From Burkholderia pseudomultivorans (lineage in GTDB: Bacteria > Pseudomonadota > Gammaproteobacteria > Burkholderiales > Burkholderiaceae), in assembly GCF_902499075.1 (NCBI RefSeq), contig NZ_CABVPP010000057.1, positions 1-49,318 on the forward strand: a DNA stretch of 49,318 bases. The letters run 5' to 3'. The notes beneath the pieces are model-generated. The model ran no database searches and was not told the DNA's origin. It saw only the letters and a program-made list of their open reading frames with translations. This document shows positions 26,016 to 33,827 of this stretch, in pieces (position 1 is the stretch's first letter; every line of letters begins with the position of its first letter). Position numbers and translations under genes: made by a program.

Positions 26016-27905
26016 CTAATGCAACGGCCGCTCGAGCTTGATGTTGTACCGCTTCACCTTCGCATACAACGCCGGCTTCGATATTTCTAGAACGGCCGCG
26101 CAGCGCGTCACATTGAACTGACAGGCCGCCAGCGCCAGGCTGATCGCCTTGCGCTCGACATCCTTGAGCGACTGGACCGCCTGGTCGCGCCGCGCCTCGG
26201 CGATGTCCTGCTGTCCGGGCGCCGCTGCCGGATCGCCACCGACGCCGCGCGACGGGCGCAGCAATGCCGACACGTCGTCGATGATGCCTTCGTCGCTCAA
26301 ATTCACGATTCGCTCGACGAGATTCTCCAGTTCCCGAACGTTGCCGGGCCACGCGTATGCATTCAGCTGGTCGAGCGCCTTGGGGCCGAACCCGAAGATC
26401 TTTTTGTCGAGCAGCGTCGCGTACTTGCTCAGGAAATAGTTCGCAGTCGGCGTGATGTCGGACTTGCGCGACCTCAGCGCCGGGATCGGGATCTCGATGA
26501 CGTTGCAGCGATAGTACAGGTCCTCCCTGAACTCCTTCGCCGCTACCATCGCCTCGAGATCCCGGTTGCTCGCGCAGATGATGCGCACATCGATCGGAAT
26601 GCCCCGGGTATCGCCGAGCCGCGTCACCTCCCGCTCCTGAAGCACGCGAAGGAGCTTCGCCTGCACATCGATCGGAAGCTCGGAAATTTCGTCCAGAAAC
26701 ACCGTGCCGCCGTCGGCAGATTCGAATTTTCCCGGACGCCCCTCCTTGGTCGCGCCGGTAAAACTGCCCGGTGCATGCCCGAACAGTTCGCTTTCGATCA
26801 GGTCATGCGGAAGCGCCGCGCAGTTGATCGCGATGAACGGCTGGGCCTGGCGGGCGCTCGCATTGTGAATCGACTGCGCGAACACCTCCTTGCCGACGCC
26901 ACTTTCTCCACTGAGCAACAGGTTCGCAGCGCCCTGCGCCGCCTTGCGTGCGGCGCCGATCGCGGCGAGCAGACTGTCGCTCTGTCCGACGATGCTGTCG
27001 AACGTATAGCGCGCGTAGTTGCCTGCGTATTTGCCCGCGATGCTGCGCACGCGCTTTATCTCGCGGAACGTATTGACCACGGAGACCACCTGCCCGCAAC
27101 TGTTCTTGATCGGGACGGCCGTGTCGATCAAATGCAGGTGACGCGCCGGCGAATCGATGATGAGTTCGCGGTCGACGTAGCCCACGCCTGTCGTGAAGAT
27201 CGGTGCGATGATCGGTTCGAAGTCGATCAGCGCGCCGAGCGGCTTTCCGATGCTGGTCGCCGGATCGATCCCGAGAATGCGGGCGGCGACCGTGCTCGCA
27301 TGCCGGACGATGCCACCCTGACCGAGCACCATCAGCCCGTCGCCGATGTGGTCGATGATCGCCTTCTGCTCCTCGACCAGCGTCTGGTGGGCGACGAGGT
27401 CGAAATAGCTCTTCAATGACACAGCCAGGTTGATACCGAGCAATGCGAGCATGTCGTGCAGAGACGGCGCGTCACGCCCGTATCGCCGCAACGCGACGAG
27501 ATAGACCTTCGACGCGCCCGCCGATACGCGGGCGACGGCGCAGTGCAGACCGTCCGCGCCGGCAGCATGTGCATCGACCGTCGCGATCTCGTGCTCCCGG
27601 AGCGCATCGCGGGCCGCATGCAGCAACCCGTCGGGATCCAGTTCGCCGACATCGATCCCGCACGACGCCTGTAGCGCCCGTGCCTCGTCATCCGCCGGCT
27701 CGAGCGGGATCGCCTCGTCGCTCAACGTCAGCACGTACGCGCCGAACCGGTGTGCGGCAACGCGTCTGGCATCGCGCCAGCAAGCCGTGTCGATCGCCGA
27801 CCGGAAATCGCGCAATCGATCGGCGGCGTGCAGACTTCGCTCGTTCATTATCGTTCTCAGAGCGGTGGCAGAATCGTTCAGCTTACCAGCGGAAAAAACC
27901 GTCAT
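26016..27905 (-). CDS. Sigma-54-dependent enhancer-binding regulator (PAS, AAA+, Fis HTH)
   Basis: About 629 residues. A variable N-terminal sensor region (1-170) is followed by a PAS-like domain (about 180-290), the central AAA+ domain with Walker A GESGVGKE (about 332), the sigma-54 contact loop GSFTGA (a variant of GAFTGA), Walker B GGTVFLDEI and the R-finger region, and a C-terminal Fis-type helix-turn-helix (NVTRCAAVLEISKPALYAKVKRY). I prefer the ATG at 27905 (GGAG 6 nt upstream); 27848 (MNERS) is an alternative. It has no receiver domain, so it probably senses a ligand directly. It lies 82 nt after a thioesterase gene whose promoter is a sigma-54 match, as does the linked operon, so these are its likely targets. 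Confidence 0.93.
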   Translation of the reverse strand: MTVFSAGKLNDSATALRTIMNERSLHAADRLRDFRSAIDTACWRDARRVAAHRFGAYVLTLSDEAIPLEPADDEARALQASCGIDVGELDPDGLLHAARDALREHEIATVDAHAAGADGLHCAVARVSAGASKVYLVALRRYGRDAPSLHDMLALLGINLAVSLKSYFDLVAHQTLVEEQKAIIDHIGDGLMVLGQGGIVRHASTVAARILGIDPATSIGKPLGALIDFEPIIAPIFTTGVGYVDRELIIDSPARHLHLIDTAVPIKNSCGQVVSVVNTFREIKRVRSIAGKYAGNYARYTFDSIVGQSDSLLAAIGAARKAAQGAANLLLSGESGVGKEVFAQSIHNASARQAQPFIAINCAALPHDLIESELFGHAPGSFTGATKEGRPGKFESADGGTVFLDEISELPIDVQAKLLRVLQEREVTRLGDTRGIPIDVRIICASNRDLEAMVAAKEFREDLYYRCNVIEIPIPALRSRKSDITPTANYFLSKYATLLDKKIFGFGPKALDQLNAYAWPGNVRELENLVERIVNLSDEGIIDDVSALLRPSRGVGGDPAAAPGQQDIAEARRDQAVQSLKDVERKAISLALAACQFNVTRCAAVLEISKPALYAKVKRYNIKLERPLH

Positions 27906-27987
27906 CCAGATCTCCGTTGCCTGCCCGCGCATCCGAGTCGAATCGGGTAAGCGGCCGAACCCGCAAAGCGCCCGGCGATTGCAGCGG

Positions 27988-28383
27988 TCAACGGCGCGCC
28001 GCCGCCTTCGTCTCGATTGCCGCGCGACCGACGATTGCGCGCGCATGCGTTCCGCTGCCGACCTCGCCTTTCGTATCGTGCACGACCACGTCGAACACGA
28101 ACAACTTATCTTCCTGGCCCCGGAAACGAGCCGTGGCGCGCACTTCCGCGTCGATCGGGGTGGGCGCCGAATGCGTCAGCCGGGTCGTGACGCCGACCGA
28201 CAACTGACCGTCCCCCAGTTCGCCGCGCATGATTTCCGCACATGCCCGCTCCATGAGCGCGAGCATCGCGGGCGTGGACATCACGTCGGGGTATTGTTCA
28301 TCCGAACCGTTGCCGAAGGCAGATGCCAGGTCTTGTACACCGACCCGCCGCTTCAGCGTCACCGTTGCGCCTGAACTGATCAT
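27988..28383 (-). CDS. FlK-like acyl-CoA thioesterase 1
   Basis: 131 residues, hotdog fold. Spacing of Thr37, Glu45 and His71 equals that of the FlK fluoroacetyl-CoA thioesterase triad (Thr42/Glu50/His76): T-N7-E and E-N25-H. Other family marks are MERAC, LTHSAPTP and GSGTHAR. The start at 28383 has AAGGAG 6 nt upstream. A longer frame to 28437 would run through the sigma-54 promoter, so it is rejected. It hydrolyses some small acyl-CoA; the substrate is not readable from sequence. A paralogue is at 32670-33062. Confidence 0.85.
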   Translation of the reverse strand: MISSGATVTLKRRVGVQDLASAFGNGSDEQYPDVMSTPAMLALMERACAEIMRGELGDGQLSVGVTTRLTHSAPTPIDAEVRATARFRGQEDKLFVFDVVVHDTKGEVGSGTHARAIVGRAAIETKAAARR

Positions 28384-28411
28384 GAAATCTCCTTTTCGGT
28401 TAAGCCGTTCC

Positions 28412-28427
28412 TGCAATACGCGTACCA
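28412..28427 (-). promoter_or_regulatory. Sigma-54 promoter of thioesterase 1
   Basis: TGGTACGCGTATTGCA on the minus strand matches TGGCACG-N4-TTGCW at every position but one, with GG (-24) and GC (-12) correctly spaced. Transcription should start near 28401, giving a leader of about 18 nt that includes the AAGGAG ribosome site. Confidence 0.85.
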
Positions 28428-28446
28428 GGTCGCTCATACGGCCGCA

Positions 28447-28520
28447 TTTGCCCGGCTGTGGGCCCTTCGATCGGGCAAACCGCCGGCACCGGCAGAAACA
28501 TTGCCGTTAAATAATTTAAC
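28447..28520 (-). promoter_or_regulatory. Candidate enhancer (activator-binding) dyads upstream of thioesterase 1
   Basis: Two inverted repeats lie 45-120 bp upstream of the predicted start: TTTGCCCG/CGGGCAAA (28447-28454 with 28472-28479) and the 15-bp palindrome GTTAAAT-A-ATTTAAC (28506-28520). The distance suits a sigma-54 activator site. No direct evidence says which, if either, is bound. The rest of the gap to 28669 shows nothing more. Confidence 0.4.
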
Positions 28521-28669
28521 GCTCGCTCTTTTTTCTTACGCTTCCCGCCGCCGATCCTGCCCGATTCGCGGCGCGTCCGTCGCCCTCAGGATCCGTAAAA
28601 GGGCCGCCGTGCGACAGCTCGGGCTCGATAGCGGCGCCGACCGGAGAGCGGCTGCGAGACTTCGTTCGC

Positions 28670-29809
28670 CTACTTCGCGTCGACCGGCGTCAGACTTCCG
28701 CCCGAAAGCTTGTAGACCGTCACCGGCGCATCGATCCAGTCGCCCTGGTCGTCGAACTTCACGGGCCCGACCATGCTGGTAAACGCCTGTTCGCGCATTA
28801 CCTTCGAATACACTTCCGGCGACGTCGAATTGGCCCTCTGCATCGCGTCCGCGACAACCAGCGTGGCCGCATAGAAAGTCGGGGTATAGGTGTCCACGTC
28901 GGCAGCGAACGTGCTCTTGAAGCGGGTTCTGAAGCGCTTGCCGTCGGGCAGGCTGTCGAGCGGCGCACCGCCCTGCGCGCAGAACATCCTGTTGTCGACA
29001 ACGTTGTTCGACAGCTTGCTGAACTCCGGCGAACAAATCCCGTCGCCGCCCACCAGCACCGCGTTGATGCCGAGATCCACCATCTGTCGAGCCAGCAGCG
29101 CCGCCTGCGCGTAGTAGCCACCGTAGAACACGACCTGCGGATTGCGCGCCTTGATGTGCGTCAGGATGCCCTTGAAGTCCGTCGTCTTGTCGGTACTGTA
29201 CTCGCGGGCCACGACCGTCATGCCGTTCTTCTCCGCCGTCTTGACGAACACGTCCGCGACGCCCGTGCCGTAGGCGGTCCGATCGTCGACCACGGCCGCG
29301 CGCCTGAGTTTCAGCACATGGGCGGAATAGTCGGCCATGCGCTTGCCCATCACGTTGTCGTTCGTCGCGAGGCGGTACACGTACGGAAATCCCAGCCTCG
29401 TCAGTTGCGGGTTGGACGATGCGCCGGTGATCATCACCACATGCGCATCGTTGTAGACTCGCGCGGCCGGAATGCTCACGCCCGAGTTGTAGTGGCCGAT
29501 GACGGCGGCCACCCCCTCGTCGACCAGCTTCTGCGCGACGTTCACCCCCACCTTCGGATCGCCCTGATCGTCGACCGACACCAGTTGAAACCTGACCGGC
29601 TGCCCGCCGATCACCAGCTTGCGGGCATTCAATTCGTTGATCGCCAGTTGCACGCCACGTTCGTCGTCCTTGCCGCTTTGCGCCGAACTTCCCGTCAGCG
29701 GGCCGGCCGCGCCGATCTTGACGACGGTATCGGCATTCGCCTGCCACGACCATCCGGCGGCGCCTGCACCGACGACGGCGACTGCAAACATCCAGGTCGC
29801 GCGGTTCAT
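28670..29809 (-). CDS. LivK-type periplasmic substrate-binding protein
   Basis: 379 residues with a signal peptide ending QANAD (about 26) and the Peripla_BP_6 fold: VVKIGAAGPLTGSSAQSGKD, GVQLAINELNA, GHYNSGVSIPA and ITGASSNPQLTR. Such proteins feed branched-chain amino acid/aromatic-acid ABC importers. No permease or ATPase of that type is in the window. GGAGGTG lies 6 nt before the ATG, and the gene overlaps the HAD gene by 4 nt, so it is the last gene of the CoA-ligase operon. The neighbours suggest that it binds a carboxylic acid used by the ligase. Confidence 0.9.
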   Translation of the reverse strand: MNRATWMFAVAVVGAGAAGWSWQANADTVVKIGAAGPLTGSSAQSGKDDERGVQLAINELNARKLVIGGQPVRFQLVSVDDQGDPKVGVNVAQKLVDEGVAAVIGHYNSGVSIPAARVYNDAHVVMITGASSNPQLTRLGFPYVYRLATNDNVMGKRMADYSAHVLKLRRAAVVDDRTAYGTGVADVFVKTAEKNGMTVVAREYSTDKTTDFKGILTHIKARNPQVVFYGGYYAQAALLARQMVDLGINAVLVGGDGICSPEFSKLSNNVVDNRMFCAQGGAPLDSLPDGKRFRTRFKSTFAADVDTYTPTFYAATLVVADAMQRANSTSPEVYSKVMREQAFTSMVGPVKFDDQGDWIDAPVTVYKLSGGSLTPVDAK

Positions 29810-30531
29810 TTCAACACCTCCGGAGTATCGGATTGCAGCCGTTCCAGCACGTCGCGAACGGGCGTCAACGTCTTGAACTCGAAATCGGGACGAGGCTGCC
29901 ACGGGCCGAGCTTGTCCGCGGCGCGGTTGATCCACGCAACTTGCATGCCGAGCGGCTTCGCGCCGTCGACGTCGGCCCAGCTCGCGAGCGAACAGTGCAG
30001 AACGTTCTGCGCGTCCAGTCCGAGGCGGTCCAGCGCCAGACTGAAGATCAGATGCGACGGCTTGTAGGCCTTCGCCATTTCGGCCGTGGTGACGTGCTCA
30101 AAGTAGCGCGTCAACTGACTGCGGCGCCAGAGGTCGCTGTCCATGTTCGTGATCGGCATCAGCGGATATCGGGATCCGGCCCAGTCGAGAAACGCGAGCG
30201 CATCGTCATGCGGCGGCGAAGACTCGACCAGATGCGTGAGCAGCACGTCCGTGAGTGCCGCCACGTCGCGTCCCGCGAGCGCGTTCGGAAACAGCGCACC
30301 GATGCAGCTCGTCAATGCGTCCTGTGCGACCGCGCGATAGCTGCGGTACGCACCGCCACGATAGGTCTGCACGTTGCGCATGTCCCAGTCGAGGTACACG
30401 TCGAAAACCGGATGCGGCGAATCGACACCGAGGATGCGCAGGACTTCCGCAATTCCGGCCATGCCCCCCTTGTCGACATCCACCAGTGTGCCGAAATAGT
30501 CGAACGTCAATGCTTGAATGTTCATCGTCAT
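29806..30531 (-). CDS. HAD hydrolase, haloacid-dehalogenase-II-like
   Basis: 241 residues. Motif I is FDYFGTLVD (nucleophile Asp11 and Thr15, the DxYGT arrangement of type-II haloacid dehalogenases). Motif II Thr is in PITNMDS, motif III Lys in KAYKPSH, and motif IV region is LASWADVDGAK. Compared with L-2-haloacid dehalogenases, the acidic residue and GA are kept but the SSN part of SSNAWD is changed and the Tyr after YKP is Phe, so dehalogenation is not assured. ATG 30531 overlaps the hydratase stop; ATG 30525 has the better-spaced GAGGAA. It is translationally coupled within the operon. Confidence 0.8.
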   Translation of the reverse strand: MTMNIQALTFDYFGTLVDVDKGGMAGIAEVLRILGVDSPHPVFDVYLDWDMRNVQTYRGGAYRSYRAVAQDALTSCIGALFPNALAGRDVAALTDVLLTHLVESSPPHDDALAFLDWAGSRYPLMPITNMDSDLWRRSQLTRYFEHVTTAEMAKAYKPSHLIFSLALDRLGLDAQNVLHCSLASWADVDGAKPLGMQVAWINRAADKLGPWQPRPDFEFKTLTPVRDVLERLQSDTPEVLK

Positions 30532-31286
30532 TTCCTCGTGGCAAAAGCCTGGACACGCCGGGCTGCGTCAGGCGTCGCAAACGCTGCGACGGTAGCGGAT
30601 TGTTCCAGCTCGAGACTGCGCCCCAGGTCGGTCGACAGTTCCGTCGTCAGAAGCCGTTTCAGCCTCGATACGGAAAAGCTTGACCGCCCGGCAATGCGCG
30701 TCGCGAGTTCCAGTGCGGTTTCCCGAACCTTGCCGGGCTCGACGACCCGATTGACGAGGCCCATCGCATGCAACTGCCGGGCCGACTGACGTTCGCCCAG
30801 CAGCCAGAGTTCCATCGCGCGCTGATAGCCGATACTCCGGGGCAGCAAATGCGTCACGCCGCCGGTGACGAACTGCCCCCACTCCATTTCCGGAAAGAAG
30901 CAGACGAGATCGTCCGACGCCACGACCAGGTCGCAGTTGAGCAGCCATTCGAACCCGCCGCCGACCGCGAATCCGTGCACGGCGCCCACGATCGGCTTGT
31001 CATTGAACATCAGATCGCGCGTGATCTGCTGAATGCGCTCGACGTGACTGCGGATACTCGCGTCGCTCTCGGTCTGCCTGCCGAATTCCTTCAGATCGTC
31101 GCCGGCGCAAAACGCACGGCCGGCGCCCGTGAAGACGATCGCCCTGCAACCGTCGTCGGCATTGACCTCGACCAGTGCACGATGGAGGTCGTCCAGCAGA
31201 TCGCCGCTGATCGCGTTCAACCGCTCCGGGCGATCCAGGATTACCGTCGACACAGCCCCCGACTTCTCTACGCTCGCGTAACGCAT
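30528..31286 (-). CDS. Enoyl-CoA hydratase/isomerase family protein
   Basis: 252 residues, crotonase fold. The oxyanion-hole segments are AFCAGDDLKEF (about 60) and HGFAVGGGFEWLLNCDLVVAS (about 105-125). The first catalytic Glu of hydratases (usually in the segment after GGG) is present as GGGFEW; the second active-site position is within FFPEMEWGQFVTGG, where Glu occurs. The ATG at 31286 shares one base with the ligase stop (TGATG) and has GGAGG 4 nt upstream. It probably acts on the CoA ester made by the ligase. Confidence 0.9.
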   Translation of the reverse strand: MRYASVEKSGAVSTVILDRPERLNAISGDLLDDLHRALVEVNADDGCRAIVFTGAGRAFCAGDDLKEFGRQTESDASIRSHVERIQQITRDLMFNDKPIVGAVHGFAVGGGFEWLLNCDLVVASDDLVCFFPEMEWGQFVTGGVTHLLPRSIGYQRAMELWLLGERQSARQLHAMGLVNRVVEPGKVRETALELATRIAGRSSFSVSRLKRLLTTELSTDLGRSLELEQSATVAAFATPDAARRVQAFATRK

Positions 31287-32629
31287 CACACCTCCTTTTC
31301 GACCCAGCGGGTTTTGCCTTCGGTACGCGGGAAATGCTCGAATGGCACCATCGTGACGTCGGCCGTCGCGCCGACATTCGTCCGGATCGCAGCCTCGACC
31401 CGCTCCTTCGCCTGAGACCAGCTGGCTGCCGGCAATCCCTGCGCCGCCTCGACCGCCATCGTGATCCGGTCATACGGCCCCTCCCCCTTGAGCCGGATCC
31501 TGAAGACCCCCGACGCCCATTGCGGAATCGATTCGACGGCAACGCGAACGGCACTTGGGAACACGTTGATGCCGCGCACGTTGAACATGTCGTCGGTCCG
31601 TCCGGTGACGCGGAATCGCCACGCCGTCCGGCCGTCCGGTCCGCGATCGACGCCGGTCACGGTCACGACGTCGCGTGTCCGGTATCGAACGAGCGGCTGA
31701 CACTCCTTCTGCAGGTGCGTACAGACGAGCTCGCCCATGGTCCCCTCGGCAATCGGCAGCCGTTGCAGCGTCGCGGGATCGACGATTTCCGCAAACACCA
31801 CGTCGCTCGCGTGATACAGCAGGTCGTGGGTCCAGTCGGTCTGGCCGCCCAGAATGCTCAGCACCTCCGACAGGCCGAAGTTGGCATTGCGAACCTTGAA
31901 CCCCCACTTCTCCTCCATCGCGTTTCGCAGGTCCGGGTTGTCGAGCCCCGCCTCCCCGCCAAACAGGCCCAGCGTCAGTTTCAGGTCGCGCGGACGAAGC
32001 TCGGCCGATTCGCGAAGAACCTGTTCGATGAGCCCCGGATACGACGGCGTGCACGAAATCGCGTTGATGCGGAGATTGATGATGGAATCGATCAACTGGC
32101 GCGTATTGCCGACGCCGAAGGGAACGACCGTCGCGCCCGTCGCTTCCAGGACCGTGTGGTCGGTGAAGCCGCCCGTCCACATGCAGTAGTTCAGGCAGTG
32201 CACGACCCGGTCCGTCGGTCGCAATCCCGCGGCCCACATCGACCGTGCGCCGACCCGCGCAATCCGGTGTGCGTCGGCGGCACTATTCGCGAGAATCAGC
32301 GGGCGACCGGTCGTCCCCGAGGTCCGATGAAGACGGGAAATGCGCGCCTCGCCGCAAGCGACGTAGTCGCCGAACGGCGACAAGGCATCCTGGCTGATCC
32401 GAAGCTCGTCCTTCTCGGTGAAAGGCAGATCCTGAAGCGAGTCCAGCGTCATTTCCCGGTCGATCCAGCGCGCCAGCTTCGCGCGATAAAAAACCGACAT
32501 TGAGCGAATGTAGTCCCACTGGGTCGCCCATAGCGCGTCCTGGTGCCGGCGCACCCGGTCGAGCGGCAGGGTTTCGAATGCCTCGTCGAAAAGCGGGTTT
32601 CGGGCTTTACAGGTTGACTCCACGTTCAT
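31286..32629 (-). CDS. Phenylacetate-CoA ligase homologue (PaaK-like AMP-forming)
   Basis: 447 residues, near PaaK length. It has the P-loop-like RTSGTTGRPL (about 102), the aromatic-binding block YCMWTGGFTDH, LFGGEAGLDNP, a hinge segment YRTRDVVTVTG, and a C-terminal domain with GRTDDMFNVRGINVFPSAV, all typical of PaaK. It activates an aryl- or alkyl-acid with ATP and CoA. The rest of the paa operon is absent, so phenylacetate is not necessarily the substrate. The start at 32629 has AAGGGA about 9 nt upstream. It is followed without gaps by a hydratase, HAD and binding protein. Confidence 0.9.
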   Translation of the reverse strand: MNVESTCKARNPLFDEAFETLPLDRVRRHQDALWATQWDYIRSMSVFYRAKLARWIDREMTLDSLQDLPFTEKDELRISQDALSPFGDYVACGEARISRLHRTSGTTGRPLILANSAADAHRIARVGARSMWAAGLRPTDRVVHCLNYCMWTGGFTDHTVLEATGATVVPFGVGNTRQLIDSIINLRINAISCTPSYPGLIEQVLRESAELRPRDLKLTLGLFGGEAGLDNPDLRNAMEEKWGFKVRNANFGLSEVLSILGGQTDWTHDLLYHASDVVFAEIVDPATLQRLPIAEGTMGELVCTHLQKECQPLVRYRTRDVVTVTGVDRGPDGRTAWRFRVTGRTDDMFNVRGINVFPSAVRVAVESIPQWASGVFRIRLKGEGPYDRITMAVEAAQGLPAASWSQAKERVEAAIRTNVGATADVTMVPFEHFPRTEGKTRWVEKEV

Positions 32630-32669
32630 GCTTTTATTTCCCTTAGTATTTCGAATCGATATGACTGGC

Positions 32670-33062
32670 TCAGATACGGCGCTTGCCGCACTGAAGCTCG
32701 ACGACCGCACGCTCGAAGATCGAGCGCGCATGGCTTCCGCTTGCAATCGGACCGGCCGCGTCGACCGCAACGACATCAAACCAGTACCGTTCGCCATCGA
32801 ACATCCGGAACGTGGCGGTAACGAAAATCTCGGCATCCGATGTCGCCGGAGCCAGATGCGTGAAATGCATGACGTTGCCGATCGAGCACTGGTCGTCCCG
32901 GACGGTCTCGCGCATTGCATCGACGCATGCTTGCTCCATCAGGCCGACCAGCGCGGACGTCGACAGCACGTCGGCAAGACCTGACACTGCGTCGCGACGG
33001 CAATGCCCGACCGGCGCCTGCATGCCCATGACTTTCGAGACTGTCGTACGTTTCGCCGGCAT
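32670..33062 (-). CDS. FlK-like acyl-CoA thioesterase 2
   Basis: 130 residues, homologous to the protein at 27988-28383. Thr35, Glu43 and His69 keep exactly the FlK catalytic spacing, with MEQAC, FTHLAPAT and SGSHARS. The ATG at 33062 has GGAGGAG about 9 nt upstream. It is the first gene of the ligase operon (40 nt before the ligase) and is preceded by a sigma-54 promoter. A hydrolase leading an operon of CoA ligation suggests protection from a toxic or dead-end acyl-CoA, which is inference. Confidence 0.83.
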   Translation of the reverse strand: MPAKRTTVSKVMGMQAPVGHCRRDAVSGLADVLSTSALVGLMEQACVDAMRETVRDDQCSIGNVMHFTHLAPATSDAEIFVTATFRMFDGERYWFDVVAVDAAGPIASGSHARSIFERAVVELQCGKRRI

Positions 33063-33100
33063 CGGATCACGCTCCTCCGTGTTCGCTCGCATCCGAATAC

Positions 33101-33116
33101 TGCAAGCTCCATGCCA
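33101..33116 (-). promoter_or_regulatory. Sigma-54 promoter of the thioesterase 2/CoA-ligase operon
   Basis: TGGCATGGAGCTTGCA on the minus strand matches TGGCACG-N4-TTGCW with one mismatch and the correct GG-GC spacing. Predicted start near 33090, leader about 28 nt. It is the second such promoter in this cluster. Confidence 0.87.
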
Positions 33117-33184
33117 AGCCGATATCGCCCCACAACCCGTGCCCGACAAGGCTTTGCGGCATCGCCGGGAAACACCGTAGTCAA

Positions 33185-33214
33185 TCTGAACGTCAGAATT
33201 TTTGACGACCGTCA
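33185..33214 (-). promoter_or_regulatory. Candidate enhancer dyads upstream of the CoA-ligase operon
   Basis: TCTGA-ACG-TCAGA (33185-33197) and TGACG-AC-CGTCA (33203-33214) are adjacent dyads about 95-125 bp upstream of the predicted start, a normal enhancer distance. They share TGAC/GTCA half-sites with each other but not obviously with the dyads at 28447-28520. Confidence 0.35.
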
Positions 33215-33351
33215 GGAAAGGTGACGTGGCGCCATCGCGTCGACTTCCTCCGCACGATCCGTTGTATCGGCCATCATGTTCGCGTCGCCCCTGCCGTGCG
33301 ACACGCTCCCCACCGACACTATCAACCCCATTGCCATCAGTGCTTTCGCAC

Positions 33352-33376
33352 ATATCGAAACATTCCGATATATGAT
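33352..33376 (+). promoter_or_regulatory. Promoter with overlapping operator for the ArsR/reductase genes
   Basis: ATATCG (33352-33357) and CGATAT (33366-33371) form an inverted repeat with an 8-bp gap, the layout of ArsR/SmtB operators. The second arm runs into TATGAT (33371-33376), a good -10 element. Bound repressor would block the promoter. The regulator starts 60 nt downstream. No clear -35 is seen. Confidence 0.6.
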
Positions 33377-33436
33377 TCGCCCATCGACGATACTCGTTGG
33401 CCCGACCGAACCGCCCCGAATCGCCACACCCTTTCC

Positions 33437-33745
33437 ATGCCGACCGAACTCGACATCGACGCGATCCTGAAAGCGCTCTCGAACCCCGTGCGCCGGGAAA
33501 TCCTCGTCTGGCTGAAAACGCCGGATGCGCATTTCCCGGAACAGACGCTGCCGTTCGCGCACGGCGTCTGTGCGGGCCAGATCGATGCGCGCTGCGGGCT
33601 GTCGCAGTCGACCGTCTCCGCGCATCTCGCGACACTGCAGCGCGCGGGGCTCGTGACGTCGACGCGGGTCGGCCAGTGGGCGTTCTTCCGGCGCAACGAG
33701 GCCGTCATCGACGCATTTCTCGACGCGCTGCGCCGGGAACTCTGA
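33437..33745 (+). CDS. ArsR-family transcriptional repressor
   Basis: 102 residues, winged helix. It has LDIDAILKALSNPVRREILVWL, then the recognition helix LSQSTVSAHLATLQRAGLV and the wing STRVGQWAFFRRNE. It has no CxC metal site of classical ArsR, so it probably responds to an organic or redox signal. The ATG at 33437 gives the usual length; a longer upstream frame covers the operator and is rejected. It lies 82 nt upstream of an old-yellow-enzyme gene, its likely target. Confidence 0.9.
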   Translation: MPTELDIDAILKALSNPVRREILVWLKTPDAHFPEQTLPFAHGVCAGQIDARCGLSQSTVSAHLATLQRAGLVTSTRVGQWAFFRRNEAVIDAFLDALRREL

Positions 33746-33827
33746 CCACCCGGCCGAACCGGCCATGCGGGCACGCGCCGCGCATCACGCGACGACGGTC
33801 CCGCCTTTCGTGAAGAGGTTATCTGCC

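Noticed and set aside
29806-30531. Firm call of L-2-haloacid dehalogenase
   Set aside because: Motif I and the Lys fit, but the SSN of SSNAWD and the Tyr after YKP are changed, so only a HAD-family call is safe.
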